Positions 49,155 to 58,491 of a stretch of DNA of 64,000 nucleotides are shown in pieces. The stretch's first letter is position 1; each line of letters begins with the position of its first letter. The notes below the pieces were generated by a model. It was not told the DNA's origin. It was given only the letters and a program-made list of their open reading frames with translations, and searched no databases. Source of the DNA: Methylophilaceae bacterium (lineage in GTDB: Bacteria > Pseudomonadota > Gammaproteobacteria > Burkholderiales > Methylophilaceae); NCBI GenBank assembly GCA_017857755.1, contig JAFMCM010000002.1, positions 1 to 64,000 on the forward strand. The letters run 5' to 3'. Position numbers and translations under genes: made by a program.

Positions 49155-50045
49155 ATGATAATTAAGACCATAAATGATTTTGTTGGTAATACGCCGCTGG
49201 TGGCTTTGCAACGCTTGCAAGGTGAAACGAGTAATACGATTTTGTTAAAGTTAGAGGGTAATAATCCTGCAGGGTCGGTTAAGGACCGGCCAGCTTATAG
49301 CATGATTACGCGGGCAGAAGCACGGGGCGATATTCAGCCGGGTGATACTTTAATTGAGGCGACTAGTGGTAATACGGGGATTGCTTTGGCGATGGTTGCC
49401 GCTATGCGCGGTTATCATATGATTTTGGTGATGCCAGAAAATCAGACGATTGAGCGTCAGCAAAGCATGAAGGCTTATGGTGCTGAATTGGTGTTAACGC
49501 CAGCCGATGGCAGTATGGAGTTGGCACGGGATGTGGCGATGAAAATGCAGGCAGAGGGTGAGGGGATTGTGTTGGACCAGTTTGCCAATATGGATAACCC
49601 ACAAGCGCATTATGAGGGGACGGGCCCCGAAATTTGGCGGGATACGCAAGGTAAAGTGACCCATTTTGTTGCGAGTATGGGCACGACGGGCACGATTATG
49701 GGGACATCTCGTTTTTTAAAAGAGCAAAATCCAGCGATTCAAATTATTGGTGTGCAACCCGATGAGGGGGCGCGTATTCCGGGGATTCGTAAATGGCCAG
49801 AGGCTTATATGCCGCGTATTTTTGACCAATCGCGTGTCGATGAGTTGATGTATGTGAGTCAACAGCAAGCGGAACAAATGACGCGAAGATTAGCGACTGA
49901 AGAGGGTATTTTTGCTGGCATTTCTAGCGGTGGCGGCTTGCATGCGGCGTTACAGTTGTCTAAACGAGTCGAAAATGCGGTGATTGTGAGTATTGTTTGC
50001 GACCGTGGTGACCGTTATCTGTCTTCGGGCGTTTTTCCAGCCTAG
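49155..50045 (+). CDS. cysM: Cysteine synthase B (O-acetylserine sulfhydrylase, CysM)
   Basis: PLP enzyme making cysteine from O-acetylserine and sulfide or thiosulfate. 296 residues; the PLP lysine is K43 in NNPAGSVKDRPAYSM, and EATSGNTGIALAMVAAMRGY and GGGLHAALQL are the family's substrate loops. The CysM (not CysK) assignment rests on the KDRPA motif (CysK has KDRIG/A) and the truncated C-terminus DRGDRYLSSGVF. Located between dsbB and a PolB-like exonuclease gene. Confidence 0.94.
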   Translation: MIIKTINDFVGNTPLVALQRLQGETSNTILLKLEGNNPAGSVKDRPAYSMITRAEARGDIQPGDTLIEATSGNTGIALAMVAAMRGYHMILVMPENQTIERQQSMKAYGAELVLTPADGSMELARDVAMKMQAEGEGIVLDQFANMDNPQAHYEGTGPEIWRDTQGKVTHFVASMGTTGTIMGTSRFLKEQNPAIQIIGVQPDEGARIPGIRKWPEAYMPRIFDQSRVDELMYVSQQQAEQMTRRLATEEGIFAGISSGGGLHAALQLSKRVENAVIVSIVCDRGDRYLSSGVFPA

Positions 50046-50111
50046 TGCTGGCGCGACGGGTGGTGTTGTCTTGGTCGTTGCGACATTTGTCTTGAATGCG
50101 CTTTTTATTGT

Positions 50112-50906
50112 ATGCTTGCGCTGATGATTCCGACGCTTGTTTTTGATATTGAAACCATTCCAGACGCAGCAGGTTTGCGCGATTTGTTGGCGTTGCCAGC
50201 GGGTCTTTCGGATGCAGATGTGGTGAATGTTGCGCTTCATCAACGTCGCCAACAGACTGGAAGCGATTTCTTGCCTTTGTATCAACATCGGGTTTGTGCG
50301 ATTTCTTGTGCTTTACGTGAGGGCAATCAGTTTAAAGTTTGGACTTTAGGTGATGAAGGCTCGAGCGAAGCAGAAATGATTCAACGCTTTTATGATGGCA
50401 TTGAGAAGTACACGCCGCAAATCATTTCTTGGAACGGTGGTGGTTTTGATTTGCCCGTTTTGCATTATCGCGGTTTGATTCATGGGGTGAATGCTAGCCG
50501 TTATTGGGAGTTGGGGGATGATGATAAGGCGTTTAAGTGGGACAATTATATTAATCGCTATCATATGCGCCATTTAGATTTGATGGAGGTCATGGCCATG
50601 TATAACGCGCGGGCAAATGCGCCTTTGGATGATTTGGCTAAGTTATGCGGCTTTCCGGGCAAGTTAGGTATGGATGGCGGTCAGGTGTGGGAGGCGTTTA
50701 AAGCAGGCAAGCTGAAAGCCATCCGCGATTATTGTGAAACCGATGTTGCTAATACGCATTTGGTGTTTTTACGCTTTCAATTGATGCGGGGTTTGTTAAC
50801 TCAAGCGGCTTATGATGATGAAATTGCTTTGGTGCGTGAGACTTTGGCTGGTTATGCAGGGGCGCATTGGGACGCTTTTATGCGGGCGTGGCGACCAGCT
50901 GTTTGA
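50112..50906 (+). CDS. Predicted PolB-like 3'-5' exonuclease
   Basis: 264-residue DEDD exonuclease of the predicted PolB-like family (3'-5' polynucleotide exonuclease). DIETIPD at 12-18 gives D12 and E14; WNGGGFDLPVLHYRG (about 114-128) and the final RDYCETDVANTHLVFLRF (about 203-220) complete the Exo I-III set with catalytic D and Y. It lacks the polymerase domain. Its substrate is unknown. A terminator (50924-50952) follows directly. Confidence 0.88.
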   Translation: MLALMIPTLVFDIETIPDAAGLRDLLALPAGLSDADVVNVALHQRRQQTGSDFLPLYQHRVCAISCALREGNQFKVWTLGDEGSSEAEMIQRFYDGIEKYTPQIISWNGGGFDLPVLHYRGLIHGVNASRYWELGDDDKAFKWDNYINRYHMRHLDLMEVMAMYNARANAPLDDLAKLCGFPGKLGMDGGQVWEAFKAGKLKAIRDYCETDVANTHLVFLRFQLMRGLLTQAAYDDEIALVRETLAGYAGAHWDAFMRAWRPAV

Positions 50907-50923
50907 GGCGTGTTTGTGTGTTT

Positions 50924-50952
50924 GGCTTTGCTTTGAGTAAAGCCTTTTTTTT
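50924..50952 (+). terminator. Intrinsic terminator after the PolB-like exonuclease gene
   Basis: GGCTTT and AAAGCC form a 6-bp stem around a 9-base loop and are followed by eight T (50945-50952), 18 bases past the stop codon on the plus strand, matching the direction of cysM and the exonuclease gene. Confidence 0.75.
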
Positions 50953-51056
50953 GCTGGCGGCGCTACAAAATGAAGATGATGGGCTTTTGAGCCTGTCGGG
51001 TAATCGGTTAGAATGCCGCCTTGATGGTTTATCCTCGTTTGATTTGAAAGTTTGCT

Positions 51057-52433
51057 ATGGCACGTCGTTCTCGTCGTCAACAATATGATGTTCCTGTGGT
51101 GGTATCCGCGCCTGTGATGGTTGAGTCTCTTGACCAAGAAGGCCGCGGCGTGGCGCATGTGGCGGGTAAGGCGATTTTTATTGATGGCGCTTTGCCAACT
51201 GAAAAGGTGACTTATCAAATCACGCGTAGCAAGGACCAATATGCTTTTGCTAAGGTGGTTGATGTGCTTGAGCCGTCCAATTTACGGGTGACGCCGTCAT
51301 GTCAGTATTTTGGCTATTGTGGTGGTTGTAAATTGCAGCATTTGGATTTTGTTGGGCAGGTTGCAGTCAAGCAGCGATTGCTAGAAAATGCTATTGAGCA
51401 TATTGGCAAAGCCAAGCCAGTGAATTTGTTGCCGCCGCTATTTGGCCCGACGTGGGGTTATCGGCATAAGGCAAGGTTGAGTGTGAAGTATGTGGCCAAA
51501 AAGGCACGTGTTTTAGTTGGTTTTAATGAAAAAGGCACGCGGTTTGTTGCGGATATGCAGCATTGTCAGGTGTTGGTGCCAGCCGTTTCAGCGTTGATTG
51601 CGCCTTTGCAAATATTAATCGCGCAGCTGAGTTTGCGTGACAAAATTCCCCAGTTAGAGGTTGCGGTGGGTGAGCCAGTGGCGCCGCATCAGGGTGACCA
51701 TATTGTGTTGATTTTTCGGGTGATGGCGGCTTTGTTGCCAGCCGATGAGGCTTTGTTAATCGCTTTTGCCGATTTGCATCGCGTCACGATTTGGACGCAA
51801 ACCAAGGGCCCTGAGACGGTTAAACCTTTTTATCCTTTGGATTCGGCTGCATTGCATTATCGCTTGCCTGAGTTTGATTTAACTTATCCGTTTAAACCGA
51901 ATGAGTTTACTCAAGTCAATCCGCAAATTAATCAAGTGATGATTCGCCGTGCCATGCAATTATTGCAGCCGCAGGCGGGTGAGCGGATTGCTGATTTTTT
52001 CTGCGGCATTGGTAATTTTACTTTACCTATTGCAAGGAGCGGTGCGAGCGTTTTTGGTTATGAGGGTTTGGCGCCATTAGTCGACCGTGCGGTCGAAAGC
52101 GCGCGTTTGAATGGCTTGGTTCATCACACCAGTTTTGCTGTGGCTGATTTGTTTAAGATGACGGCGGCGGCGCTGACGGCATTAGGTCGGTTTGACCAGT
52201 GGTTGATTGACCCGCCTCGTGATGGCGCTTTTGATTTAGTGAAGGCGATTGATGAAAATAATGCGCCTAATAAGATTGTTTATGTCTCTTGTAATCCGAG
52301 TACGCTTGCCAGAGATATTGATTTATTGGTGAATGAAAAAGGCTATCAGCTGAGTGCTGCGGGGGTGATTAATATGTTTCCACACACTGCGCATGTGGAG
52401 TCTATTGCTTTATTTACTAGAGTGGTGAGTTAG
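51057..52433 (+). CDS. rlmD: 23S rRNA (uracil(1939)-C(5))-methyltransferase
   Basis: 458-residue RlmD. N-terminal TRAM domain (about 14-72; [20 protein letters not shown]), [4Fe-4S] cysteines C82, C88 and C91 in [15 protein letters not shown] with the fourth in MQHCQVL, then the SAM methyltransferase domain with [17 protein letters not shown] and NEFTQVNPQ, and the catalytic-cysteine motif [14 protein letters not shown] near residue 425. The size and the iron-sulfur site separate RlmD from TrmA. Converges on doxX with 21 bases between. Confidence 0.95.
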   Translation: MARRSRRQQYDVPVVVSAPVMVESLDQEGRGVAHVAGKAIFIDGALPTEKVTYQITRSKDQYAFAKVVDVLEPSNLRVTPSCQYFGYCGGCKLQHLDFVGQVAVKQRLLENAIEHIGKAKPVNLLPPLFGPTWGYRHKARLSVKYVAKKARVLVGFNEKGTRFVADMQHCQVLVPAVSALIAPLQILIAQLSLRDKIPQLEVAVGEPVAPHQGDHIVLIFRVMAALLPADEALLIAFADLHRVTIWTQTKGPETVKPFYPLDSAALHYRLPEFDLTYPFKPNEFTQVNPQINQVMIRRAMQLLQPQAGERIADFFCGIGNFTLPIARSGASVFGYEGLAPLVDRAVESARLNGLVHHTSFAVADLFKMTAAALTALGRFDQWLIDPPRDGAFDLVKAIDENNAPNKIVYVSCNPSTLARDIDLLVNEKGYQLSAAGVINMFPHTAHVESIALFTRVVS

Positions 52434-52454
52434 TTGTGTAGCCAGCGCCTTGCG

Positions 52455-52844
52455 TTAAAAGAAGTTTTGTTTTTCATGCTTTCGGTCAAGGCTGTAGCTG
52501 GTTGTTCTAGCGGTGGCTAATAATAATAAGCCTCCAGCTATTGAGATGTTTTTGAGAAACAAAATCATTTGGATTTGGTTGGCAAAGTCACTGTGAAAGA
52601 ACACCGCGGTGACGATTGAGAAAATAGCTAATACGCTAGCCACCAGTGTGGTTTTGTAACCTAATACCAGCAAAATACCGCCAATGATTTCTAATAAGAT
52701 GCTAGGCCAAAGAAGTGCGCTACTTACCCCCATCGCTGACATGTAGGCACTGGTGCCTGCAAGGTCAAGCATTTTGCTGAGACCAGCAATAATAAAAATC
52801 AGGGCAAGCATGCATCGAGCTAAGGGCTGTATCAGGGCGACCAT
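52455..52844 (-). CDS. DoxX-family membrane protein
   Basis: About 129 residues and four membrane segments (about 2-20, 44-62, 68-86 and 98-116). MVALIQPLARCMLALIFIIA and PSILLEIIGGILLVLGYKTT match the DoxX/YphA family. Function is not known; the family includes thiosulfate:quinone oxidoreductase subunits and a stress-linked membrane-associated oxidoreductase complex. I started it at ATG 52844; a GTG at 52856 is the alternative. Single gene between rlmD and the divergent peptide transport operon. Confidence 0.85.
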   Translation of the reverse strand: MVALIQPLARCMLALIFIIAGLSKMLDLAGTSAYMSAMGVSSALLWPSILLEIIGGILLVLGYKTTLVASVLAIFSIVTAVFFHSDFANQIQMILFLKNISIAGGLLLLATARTTSYSLDRKHEKQNFF

Positions 52845-53022
52845 ATTGTTTTCCACATCATGATTGTTCTTATCATACTATCATATTGATTTAAATTGTG
52901 TTTGATTGCTTGCCGAGGGTTAAGCGCTTAGCGCGCAAGGTGAATGCCCTGTTTGTTATGGCGCATCAGCTTGATTGGGATGGAGCCGTAACAGATGGCA
53001 CAATTTGCAGTAAACTGTCGGC

Positions 53023-54480
53023 ATGCGGTTTATTCGATTAACTTGTGTGTTGTGCTTTTTGCTACTGAGTGCTTGTCAGCGGCCTGTGGCTGATGGGGCT
53101 ATTCATTTTGCCATTGCACAAGCGCCGATTAGTTTAGACCCGCGATATGCTACGGATGCTGCATCGGAGCGGGTGAATCGTCTGATTTATCAACGTTTGG
53201 TTGCGTTTGATGCGCAGTCAAAACCCGTTCCTGGTATGGCGACTTGGCAGCGGTTGAGTCCCATCCATTATCGGTTTACCTTGCAGGCTGGTTTGCCACC
53301 TTTTCATCATGGTAGACCAGTAACAGCGGTGGATGTGGTGGCGACTTATCAAAGTTTGTTGGCGCTTAAAGATTCGCCACATGCCGCTGAATATGACAAT
53401 ATTCAGCGCGTTCGGCTAATCAATCCACTGGTGTTGGATTTTGAGCTGAAAGCAGCTGATTCGGATTTTCCTGCTAGATTAATGATGGGTATTTTGCCTC
53501 AAGATTTAATTGAGCAGCATCATGATTTTGCCCATCAGCCTGTGGGCAGTGGTGGGTTTGCTTTTTATGCGTGGCAGCAGCAATTGACTTTGCAGCGGGT
53601 CAGCGACCAGCAATTAGTGACCTTGGTTGAGGTGAAAGATCCGACGGTTAGGGTGCTGAAGTTGATGCGCGGTGAGGTGGATTTGTTGCAAGGTGATTTA
53701 CCTCCTGAGCTGGTGCAATATTTGCAAAAGCAGGCACATTTGTTGGTTAAAACGACAAAAGGGACAAATTTTTCTTATTTGGGTTTAAATCTGCAAGACC
53801 CGCTCTTAAGTCAGTTGCGCGTGCGGCAGGCGATTATGCATGCGATTGATCGGCAGGCCATTATTAAGCAGGTTATGGTGGATCAAACACGGTTGGCTGA
53901 GGTGATTTTGCCGCCAGAACATTATGCTGGTCATGCAGGGTTAACGCATGCTAGCTATCGACCAGCTTTTTCTAAACAGTTGTTGCAATCCGCTGGTATT
54001 ACGTTGCCTTTAAAGCTGGTTTATAAAACCAGTACCGATGCGCAACGTGTGCGTTTGGCCACCATTTTGCAGGCGCAGATGGCAAAAGCGGGTATCGATT
54101 TAGAGATTCGCAGTTTAGATTGGGGTACTTTTTTTGCAGAAATAAAACAGGGTAATTTTCAGTTGTATGGCTTAACTTGGGTTGGGGTTAGAACGCCTGA
54201 AATTTATCGTCAAGTGTTTGGCTCAGAATGGATGCCGCCGCAGGGCTTTAATCGTGGCCGCTATGTGGATGCTGCATTGGATGCTTTGTTAGGTGCGCAA
54301 GATTGGCTCGCCATCACGAAGCGGATTCATGCGCAGCTGCCTTATATTCCGCTGTGGTATGAGGGGCAGGTGGCCGTGATGCAAAAAAACATGAGCGGTT
54401 ATGCTCCGCATGCGGATGGTAATTGGGATGACTTAGCAATGATTCAAAGGTCGGCTACAATAGCGCATGATGCAGATTAA
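53023..54480 (+). CDS. Peptide ABC transporter substrate-binding lipoprotein (family 5)
   Basis: 485 residues: lipoprotein signal (MRFIRLTCVLCFLLLSACQ, lipobox LSAC, C18) and a family 5 extracellular solute-binding domain (SLDPRYATDAASERVNRLIY, GRPVTAVDVVATYQSLLALK, QLRVRQAIMHAIDRQAIIKQV). It begins a plus-strand operon with a YkuD protein (14-base overlap) and permease genes of the same ABC class. The presumed ligand is a peptide; the neighbours suggest murein peptides. No ATPase gene follows in the window. Confidence 0.9.
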   Translation: MRFIRLTCVLCFLLLSACQRPVADGAIHFAIAQAPISLDPRYATDAASERVNRLIYQRLVAFDAQSKPVPGMATWQRLSPIHYRFTLQAGLPPFHHGRPVTAVDVVATYQSLLALKDSPHAAEYDNIQRVRLINPLVLDFELKAADSDFPARLMMGILPQDLIEQHHDFAHQPVGSGGFAFYAWQQQLTLQRVSDQQLVTLVEVKDPTVRVLKLMRGEVDLLQGDLPPELVQYLQKQAHLLVKTTKGTNFSYLGLNLQDPLLSQLRVRQAIMHAIDRQAIIKQVMVDQTRLAEVILPPEHYAGHAGLTHASYRPAFSKQLLQSAGITLPLKLVYKTSTDAQRVRLATILQAQMAKAGIDLEIRSLDWGTFFAEIKQGNFQLYGLTWVGVRTPEIYRQVFGSEWMPPQGFNRGRYVDAALDALLGAQDWLAITKRIHAQLPYIPLWYEGQVAVMQKNMSGYAPHADGNWDDLAMIQRSATIAHDAD

Positions 54481-54949
54481 TATTTCCATTCCAAGGCAAA
54501 CCTTGGTTGTTCGTGATGCGAGTGATGCGCTGTTGGCGCAGTTTCCTGTTTCTACTGCTACAAATGGGGTTGGTTGCGAAAAAGGGAGTGGTTGTACGCC
54601 GCTAGGTCAGCATATTATTCGGGCTAAAATTGGGGCTGGGGCACCTGTGAATGCGGTGTTTGTTGGACGACGTGAAACGGGTGAGATTTGTACGCCTGCT
54701 TTGATGGCGGCATTTCCTCAGCGTGATTGGATACTGACTCGGATTTTATGGCTTTCAGGTTTAGAGCTTGGCAAAAATCGTTTAGGTAATGTTGATACGA
54801 TGCAGCGGTATATTTATATTCATGGCACGCCTGATTGGACTGATATGGGTGTGATTGGCTCACATGGTTGTGTGCGGATGCGCAATGCCGATTTGGTGAC
54901 TTTATTTGATTTAGTATCCGTGGGCACGATTGTGCAGATTGAGGGCTAG
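54467..54949 (+). CDS. Signal-less YkuD-family protein, likely cytoplasmic L,D-carboxypeptidase (ElsL/LdtK-like)
   Basis: 160 residues comprising essentially one YkuD domain: the histidine motif YIYIHGTP (H119) and the catalytic loop SHGCVRM at 132-138 with nucleophile C135. No signal peptide or membrane segment is visible (MMQINISIPRQTLVVRD), unlike periplasmic L,D-transpeptidases. A signal-less YkuD enzyme, ElsL/LdtK of Acinetobacter, trims muropeptides as a cytoplasmic L,D-carboxypeptidase. Its place inside a peptide importer operon fits that role. The start overlaps the end of the binding-protein gene by 14 bases. The assignment of activity is inference. Confidence 0.8.
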   Translation: MMQINISIPRQTLVVRDASDALLAQFPVSTATNGVGCEKGSGCTPLGQHIIRAKIGAGAPVNAVFVGRRETGEICTPALMAAFPQRDWILTRILWLSGLELGKNRLGNVDTMQRYIYIHGTPDWTDMGVIGSHGCVRMRNADLVTLFDLVSVGTIVQIEG

Positions 54950-54956
54950 TTGTCGT

Positions 54957-55871
54957 ATGGTGCGTCGCTTTTTTCAGCTCTTTACCGTTATTTTTGGTGT
55001 CTTGGTGCTTACTTTTCTGTTGATTCATTTGGTGCCAGGCGATCCTGTGGAGGTTATGCTGGGTGAGTCTGCTAGTTTGGCTGACCGTGCAGCGTTGCGG
55101 GCGCAATTGGGTTTGAATCAGCCTTTACTTAGCCAGTTTGGACATTATGTCAATCAGCTGGCGCATGGGGATTTAGGGCAGTCGATACAGACGAAAATGC
55201 CTATTGTTGATTTATTTAAAACCCGTTATCCAGCGAGTATTCAGTTGGCTTTGTTGGCGATGGTGATTGGTTTGTTGATTGGTGTGCCGCTGGGTATTTA
55301 TGCGGCCTTAAAAGCAGGCCAGTGGCAAGATCTTGTGGTGACTTTGATTAGTGTGCGGCTAGCGGCGATGCCTGTTTTTTGGTTGGGACCTATTTTGATG
55401 TTGGTTTTCGCGGTTTGGTTGGGTTGGTTGCCAGTCAGCGGTATGGGGGAGCCCGCTGCGATTATGCTGCCTGCGCTCACGCTTGGCTTGGGGCTTAGTG
55501 CTATTTTGACCAGAATGACGCGCACCAGTTTATTGGAGGTGCTCAATGAAGACTTTATTCGGACTGCGCGCGCTAAGGGTTTGAGTGAGCGCACGGTGGT
55601 GATGCGCCACGCTTTGCGTGCGGCTTTGTTGCCGATTGTGACTATTGTTGGTTTGCAAATGGGGAGTTTGTTGGCAGGTACTGTGATTACCGAAACAATC
55701 TTTAGTTGGGATGGTGTGGGTCGTTTGCTGGTGGACAGTATCGAAAAGCGTGATTATCCAGTCACACAAGCTTGTGTGTTGGCGGTGGCGTTGAGCTATG
55801 TGCTGATTAACTTTGCAACCGATATGGTGTATCGCTTCGTTGATCCTAGAATGCGGCTAGCGAGGGATTAG
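54957..55871 (+). CDS. Peptide ABC transporter permease, DppB/OppB type
   Basis: 304-residue permease with about six membrane segments. N-terminal VRRFFQLFTVIFGVLVLTFL and LVPGDPVEVMLGESASLADR are typical of DppB/GsiC, as is EAA-loop-like DFIRTARAKGLSERTVVMRHALR (about 200-222). Start taken at ATG 54957, 7 bases past the ldt-like gene; an upstream frame exists but is not needed. It is followed after one base by the partner permease. Transport specificity (dipeptides, murein peptides, or nickel-like) cannot be read from the permease. Confidence 0.9.
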   Translation: MVRRFFQLFTVIFGVLVLTFLLIHLVPGDPVEVMLGESASLADRAALRAQLGLNQPLLSQFGHYVNQLAHGDLGQSIQTKMPIVDLFKTRYPASIQLALLAMVIGLLIGVPLGIYAALKAGQWQDLVVTLISVRLAAMPVFWLGPILMLVFAVWLGWLPVSGMGEPAAIMLPALTLGLGLSAILTRMTRTSLLEVLNEDFIRTARAKGLSERTVVMRHALRAALLPIVTIVGLQMGSLLAGTVITETIFSWDGVGRLLVDSIEKRDYPVTQACVLAVALSYVLINFATDMVYRFVDPRMRLARD

Positions 55872-55872
55872 G

Positions 55873-56673
55873 ATGAAATCCATTGCGCTTTTTATTTTAC
55901 TGCTGTGGTTGCTGGCTGTGATTGCTGGTCGCGTGTTGGGGCTGCATGGTCAAGCAGTGGATTTAAGTCAGGTATTGGCAAGCCCTAGTTTGGTGCATTG
56001 GTTTGGTGCAGATGATTTGGGGCGCGATCTTTTGGCGCGTATCTTACGTGGGGTTGAGGTTTCCTTTGTGGTGTCTGTTGTGGTGACTTTGGTTTCGATG
56101 TCCATTGGTGTCACTGTTGGGTTGTTTGCTGGGTTTTATGGTGGCAAGGTCGACCAAGTCTTGATGCAAGTGACGGACATTTTTTTGGCTTTCCCGGGTA
56201 TTTTATTGGCAATCGCGTTTGCGGCGGTGTTAGGGCCGGGTATTGTTAATTTGATGTTTGCGCTTTGTTTAACTGGCTGGGTTAGTTATGCCAGATTAAC
56301 GCGTGCCCAAACACTCAGCTTGCGGCATCGCCAACATGTGTTGGCTTCAGCGTCGCTGGGGGCGACGCCGCTGAGGTTGATGCGCTACCATATTTTGCCG
56401 CTATTATTGTCCATTTTGATGGTGGAAGCGACTTATAGTCTTGCCAGCATTATGATTGCTGAGGCCAGTTTGTCATTTTTAGGGCTTGGTATTCAAGCAC
56501 CTAACGCTTCTTGGGGGGCGATGTTGCGTGATGCGGTGCGCTATATGTTGGTTGCTCCGCATTATGTGTTGCTGGTAGGGGCGAGTTTGATGAGTTTGAT
56601 CTTGGCGATTAACCTTGGTGGTGACCACCTCCGTGATAAACTAGATATTGTTTCGTCTGTTCACGAAAAATAA
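55873..56673 (+). CDS. Peptide ABC transporter permease, DppC/OppC type
   Basis: 266-residue second permease of the importer, with an N-terminal anchor and five to six segments; marks include FGADDLGRDLLARILRGVEV and the EAA-like loop RQHVLASASLGATPLRLMRYHILP (about 154-177), SFLGLGIQAPNASWGAMLRD near the C-terminus. The operon thus has binding lipoprotein, YkuD enzyme, DppB, DppC. It ends here without the DppD/DppF ATPases. Confidence 0.9.
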   Translation: MKSIALFILLLWLLAVIAGRVLGLHGQAVDLSQVLASPSLVHWFGADDLGRDLLARILRGVEVSFVVSVVVTLVSMSIGVTVGLFAGFYGGKVDQVLMQVTDIFLAFPGILLAIAFAAVLGPGIVNLMFALCLTGWVSYARLTRAQTLSLRHRQHVLASASLGATPLRLMRYHILPLLLSILMVEATYSLASIMIAEASLSFLGLGIQAPNASWGAMLRDAVRYMLVAPHYVLLVGASLMSLILAINLGGDHLRDKLDIVSSVHEK

Positions 56674-56749
56674 GCGGCTTATTTTACGCTGATTAACATA
56701 GCGGCTTTTTTCGCCTTTCAATTTTATCTATTTCAGTACAGGATTCTCT

Positions 56750-57928
56750 TTGACACAAGTAATTAATATCCATTGGCAAGAAAGTAATCAAGCCAAAGCG
56801 GCCATTTGGCAATCGGCTGCTAATAATAAACCACCTAAAAAAATCCAAGTGATTGACGATACGCTTAAAGCGGATGCGGCTTATAAGTTGGTTTGTGAAG
56901 GTACGGCTTTGTTGTGGCGGGGCGATTTTCAAAATGCAAAACATATGGCGCAAGCGATTTCTCGACGTATTGATAATCGAGATTTAAAGCCGAAAGCCAG
57001 AAATAAGCGCAATAAGGCGGAAAAAGCTGGGCTGGAAGTCCAGCCTAAGGATTTATTTCATCTTTATCGTAAGAGCCAGATTGAACGCGCGCGCACTTTA
57101 GGGATGTTGTTGGTTGAGCTAACCGCTGATTATCGCTTGCCATATCATCGCGCGCCTGATATTGCTGCAGCGTGCGAGCATGCTTATGGTAAAAGTGTTA
57201 GCCATCAGTCGTGCTTGGTTTCGCTGCGTGAGATTTTAGGCATTATTGGCGCTTATGAATGGCATAAAAAAGGGGTGGCGATTGCACCATTAGCGGCTAA
57301 TATTACCCCTAGCTATGGGGTGTATTCGCCAGTACGTGGCGAGTATTTGACTTTGGTGAATACCGCGCCGCTCAATCAGGTTGAGGTGGCATTTGATATT
57401 GGGACAGGTACTGGTGTGATTGCGGCTATTTTGGCCAAGCGCGGGGTGAAAAAAATCATTGCAACCGATCTTGCTTCACGCGCATTGGTTTGCGCTAAAC
57501 ATAATATTCAAAAACTAGGGTATGCGAATCAAGTGCAAATCCTTAGTGCTGATTTGTTTCCACCAGTGAGTGCTGGTCTTGCTGATTTAATTGTTTGCAA
57601 CCCACCGTGGTTGCCAGCTAAGGCCAATAGTGCGATTGAGCAAGCGGTTTATGACCCTGATAGCCAAATGCTCAAGGGCTTTTTGGCTGGGGTGAAAAAC
57701 TATCTAGCCATCAATGGTGAAGCTTGGTTAATTTTGTCTGACTTTGCAACGCATTTGGCGCTACGCAGTGCAGATGAGTTGCAGCAATGGATTGTGGATG
57801 CTGGTTTGACTGTGGTTGAAAAATTAGACATCGCACCACAGCATGGCAAGGCGAGTAACCCTGCTGACCCATTGCATCAGGCACGTTCAAAAGAAGTGAC
57901 TTCGCTTTATCGCTTACGTGTGGTGTAG
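56750..57928 (+). CDS. Class I SAM-dependent methyltransferase with long N-terminal region
   Basis: 392 residues. The C-terminal half (about 200-392) is a HemK/RlmG-like Rossmann methyltransferase: VAFDIGTGTGVIAAILAKRG and CNPPWLPAKANSAIEQAVYD with the NPPW catalytic motif seen in amino methyltransferases. The N-terminal 200 residues (WRGDFQNAKHMAQAISRRID; KARNKRNKAEKAGLEVQPKD) are basic and unassigned, with a possible helical nucleic-acid-binding role. It starts with TTG at 56750 (AGGA 6 bases upstream). Target unknown; rRNA or protein glutamine are guesses. Confidence 0.8.
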   Translation: MTQVINIHWQESNQAKAAIWQSAANNKPPKKIQVIDDTLKADAAYKLVCEGTALLWRGDFQNAKHMAQAISRRIDNRDLKPKARNKRNKAEKAGLEVQPKDLFHLYRKSQIERARTLGMLLVELTADYRLPYHRAPDIAAACEHAYGKSVSHQSCLVSLREILGIIGAYEWHKKGVAIAPLAANITPSYGVYSPVRGEYLTLVNTAPLNQVEVAFDIGTGTGVIAAILAKRGVKKIIATDLASRALVCAKHNIQKLGYANQVQILSADLFPPVSAGLADLIVCNPPWLPAKANSAIEQAVYDPDSQMLKGFLAGVKNYLAINGEAWLILSDFATHLALRSADELQQWIVDAGLTVVEKLDIAPQHGKASNPADPLHQARSKEVTSLYRLRVV

Positions 57929-57987
57929 CCTGATGGCTACGGTTGCGCTGTGATAAAATGTTTGCAGTAAAAAGAAGGGGTTGATGG

Positions 57988-58410
57988 ATGGAAAGATATC
58001 GGGTTAAAACAGATGCTTTTACAAGCGGTTTATTAATGTGGATTGAGCGGTTGGGACTGATTTTAGTCACGATTGCGGCGTTTGTTTCACTTTCACATGA
58101 AATCATGCGGATTTGGGCAACAGGTACGGTTAGCTTGGGTGATTTGTTGCAGTTATTTCTGTATCTTGAAGTTTTTTCTATGATTAATAGTTATTTCGGT
58201 TCTGGTAAGATTCCGATGCGTTACCCGATTTATATTGCGATGGTGGCGTTGGCGCGTTATTTGTTGCTGGATTTGAAGGAGTTGACGGATGAGCATATGC
58301 TCTCTATTGCTTTTTCAATTTTGGTTTTGGCTTTTTCGGTATTGGTGATGCGTTTTGGGCATACCAAATTTCCTTACGATGATGTGCCTGATGACAATAA
58401 ACATATCTAA
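57988..58410 (+). CDS. psiE: PsiE-family membrane protein
   Basis: 140 residues, four membrane segments, matching phosphate-starvation-inducible PsiE: ERLGLILVTIAAFVSLSHEI, FLYLEVFSMINSYFGSGKIP MRYPIYIAMV-type sequence, and a hydrophilic C-terminus. Function is not known. No Pho box is recognisable upstream. Follows the methyltransferase by 59 bases with an AGGGG-like ribosome-binding site. Confidence 0.88.
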   Translation: MERYRVKTDAFTSGLLMWIERLGLILVTIAAFVSLSHEIMRIWATGTVSLGDLLQLFLYLEVFSMINSYFGSGKIPMRYPIYIAMVALARYLLLDLKELTDEHMLSIAFSILVLAFSVLVMRFGHTKFPYDDVPDDNKHI

Positions 58411-58491
58411 CCATTATCGGCGTATTGGTTTGCTGTCCGCCTTCGTGCCATTACGGGTTTTAAATAAGGCTTTTTGATTGAAGGAAGCGCC

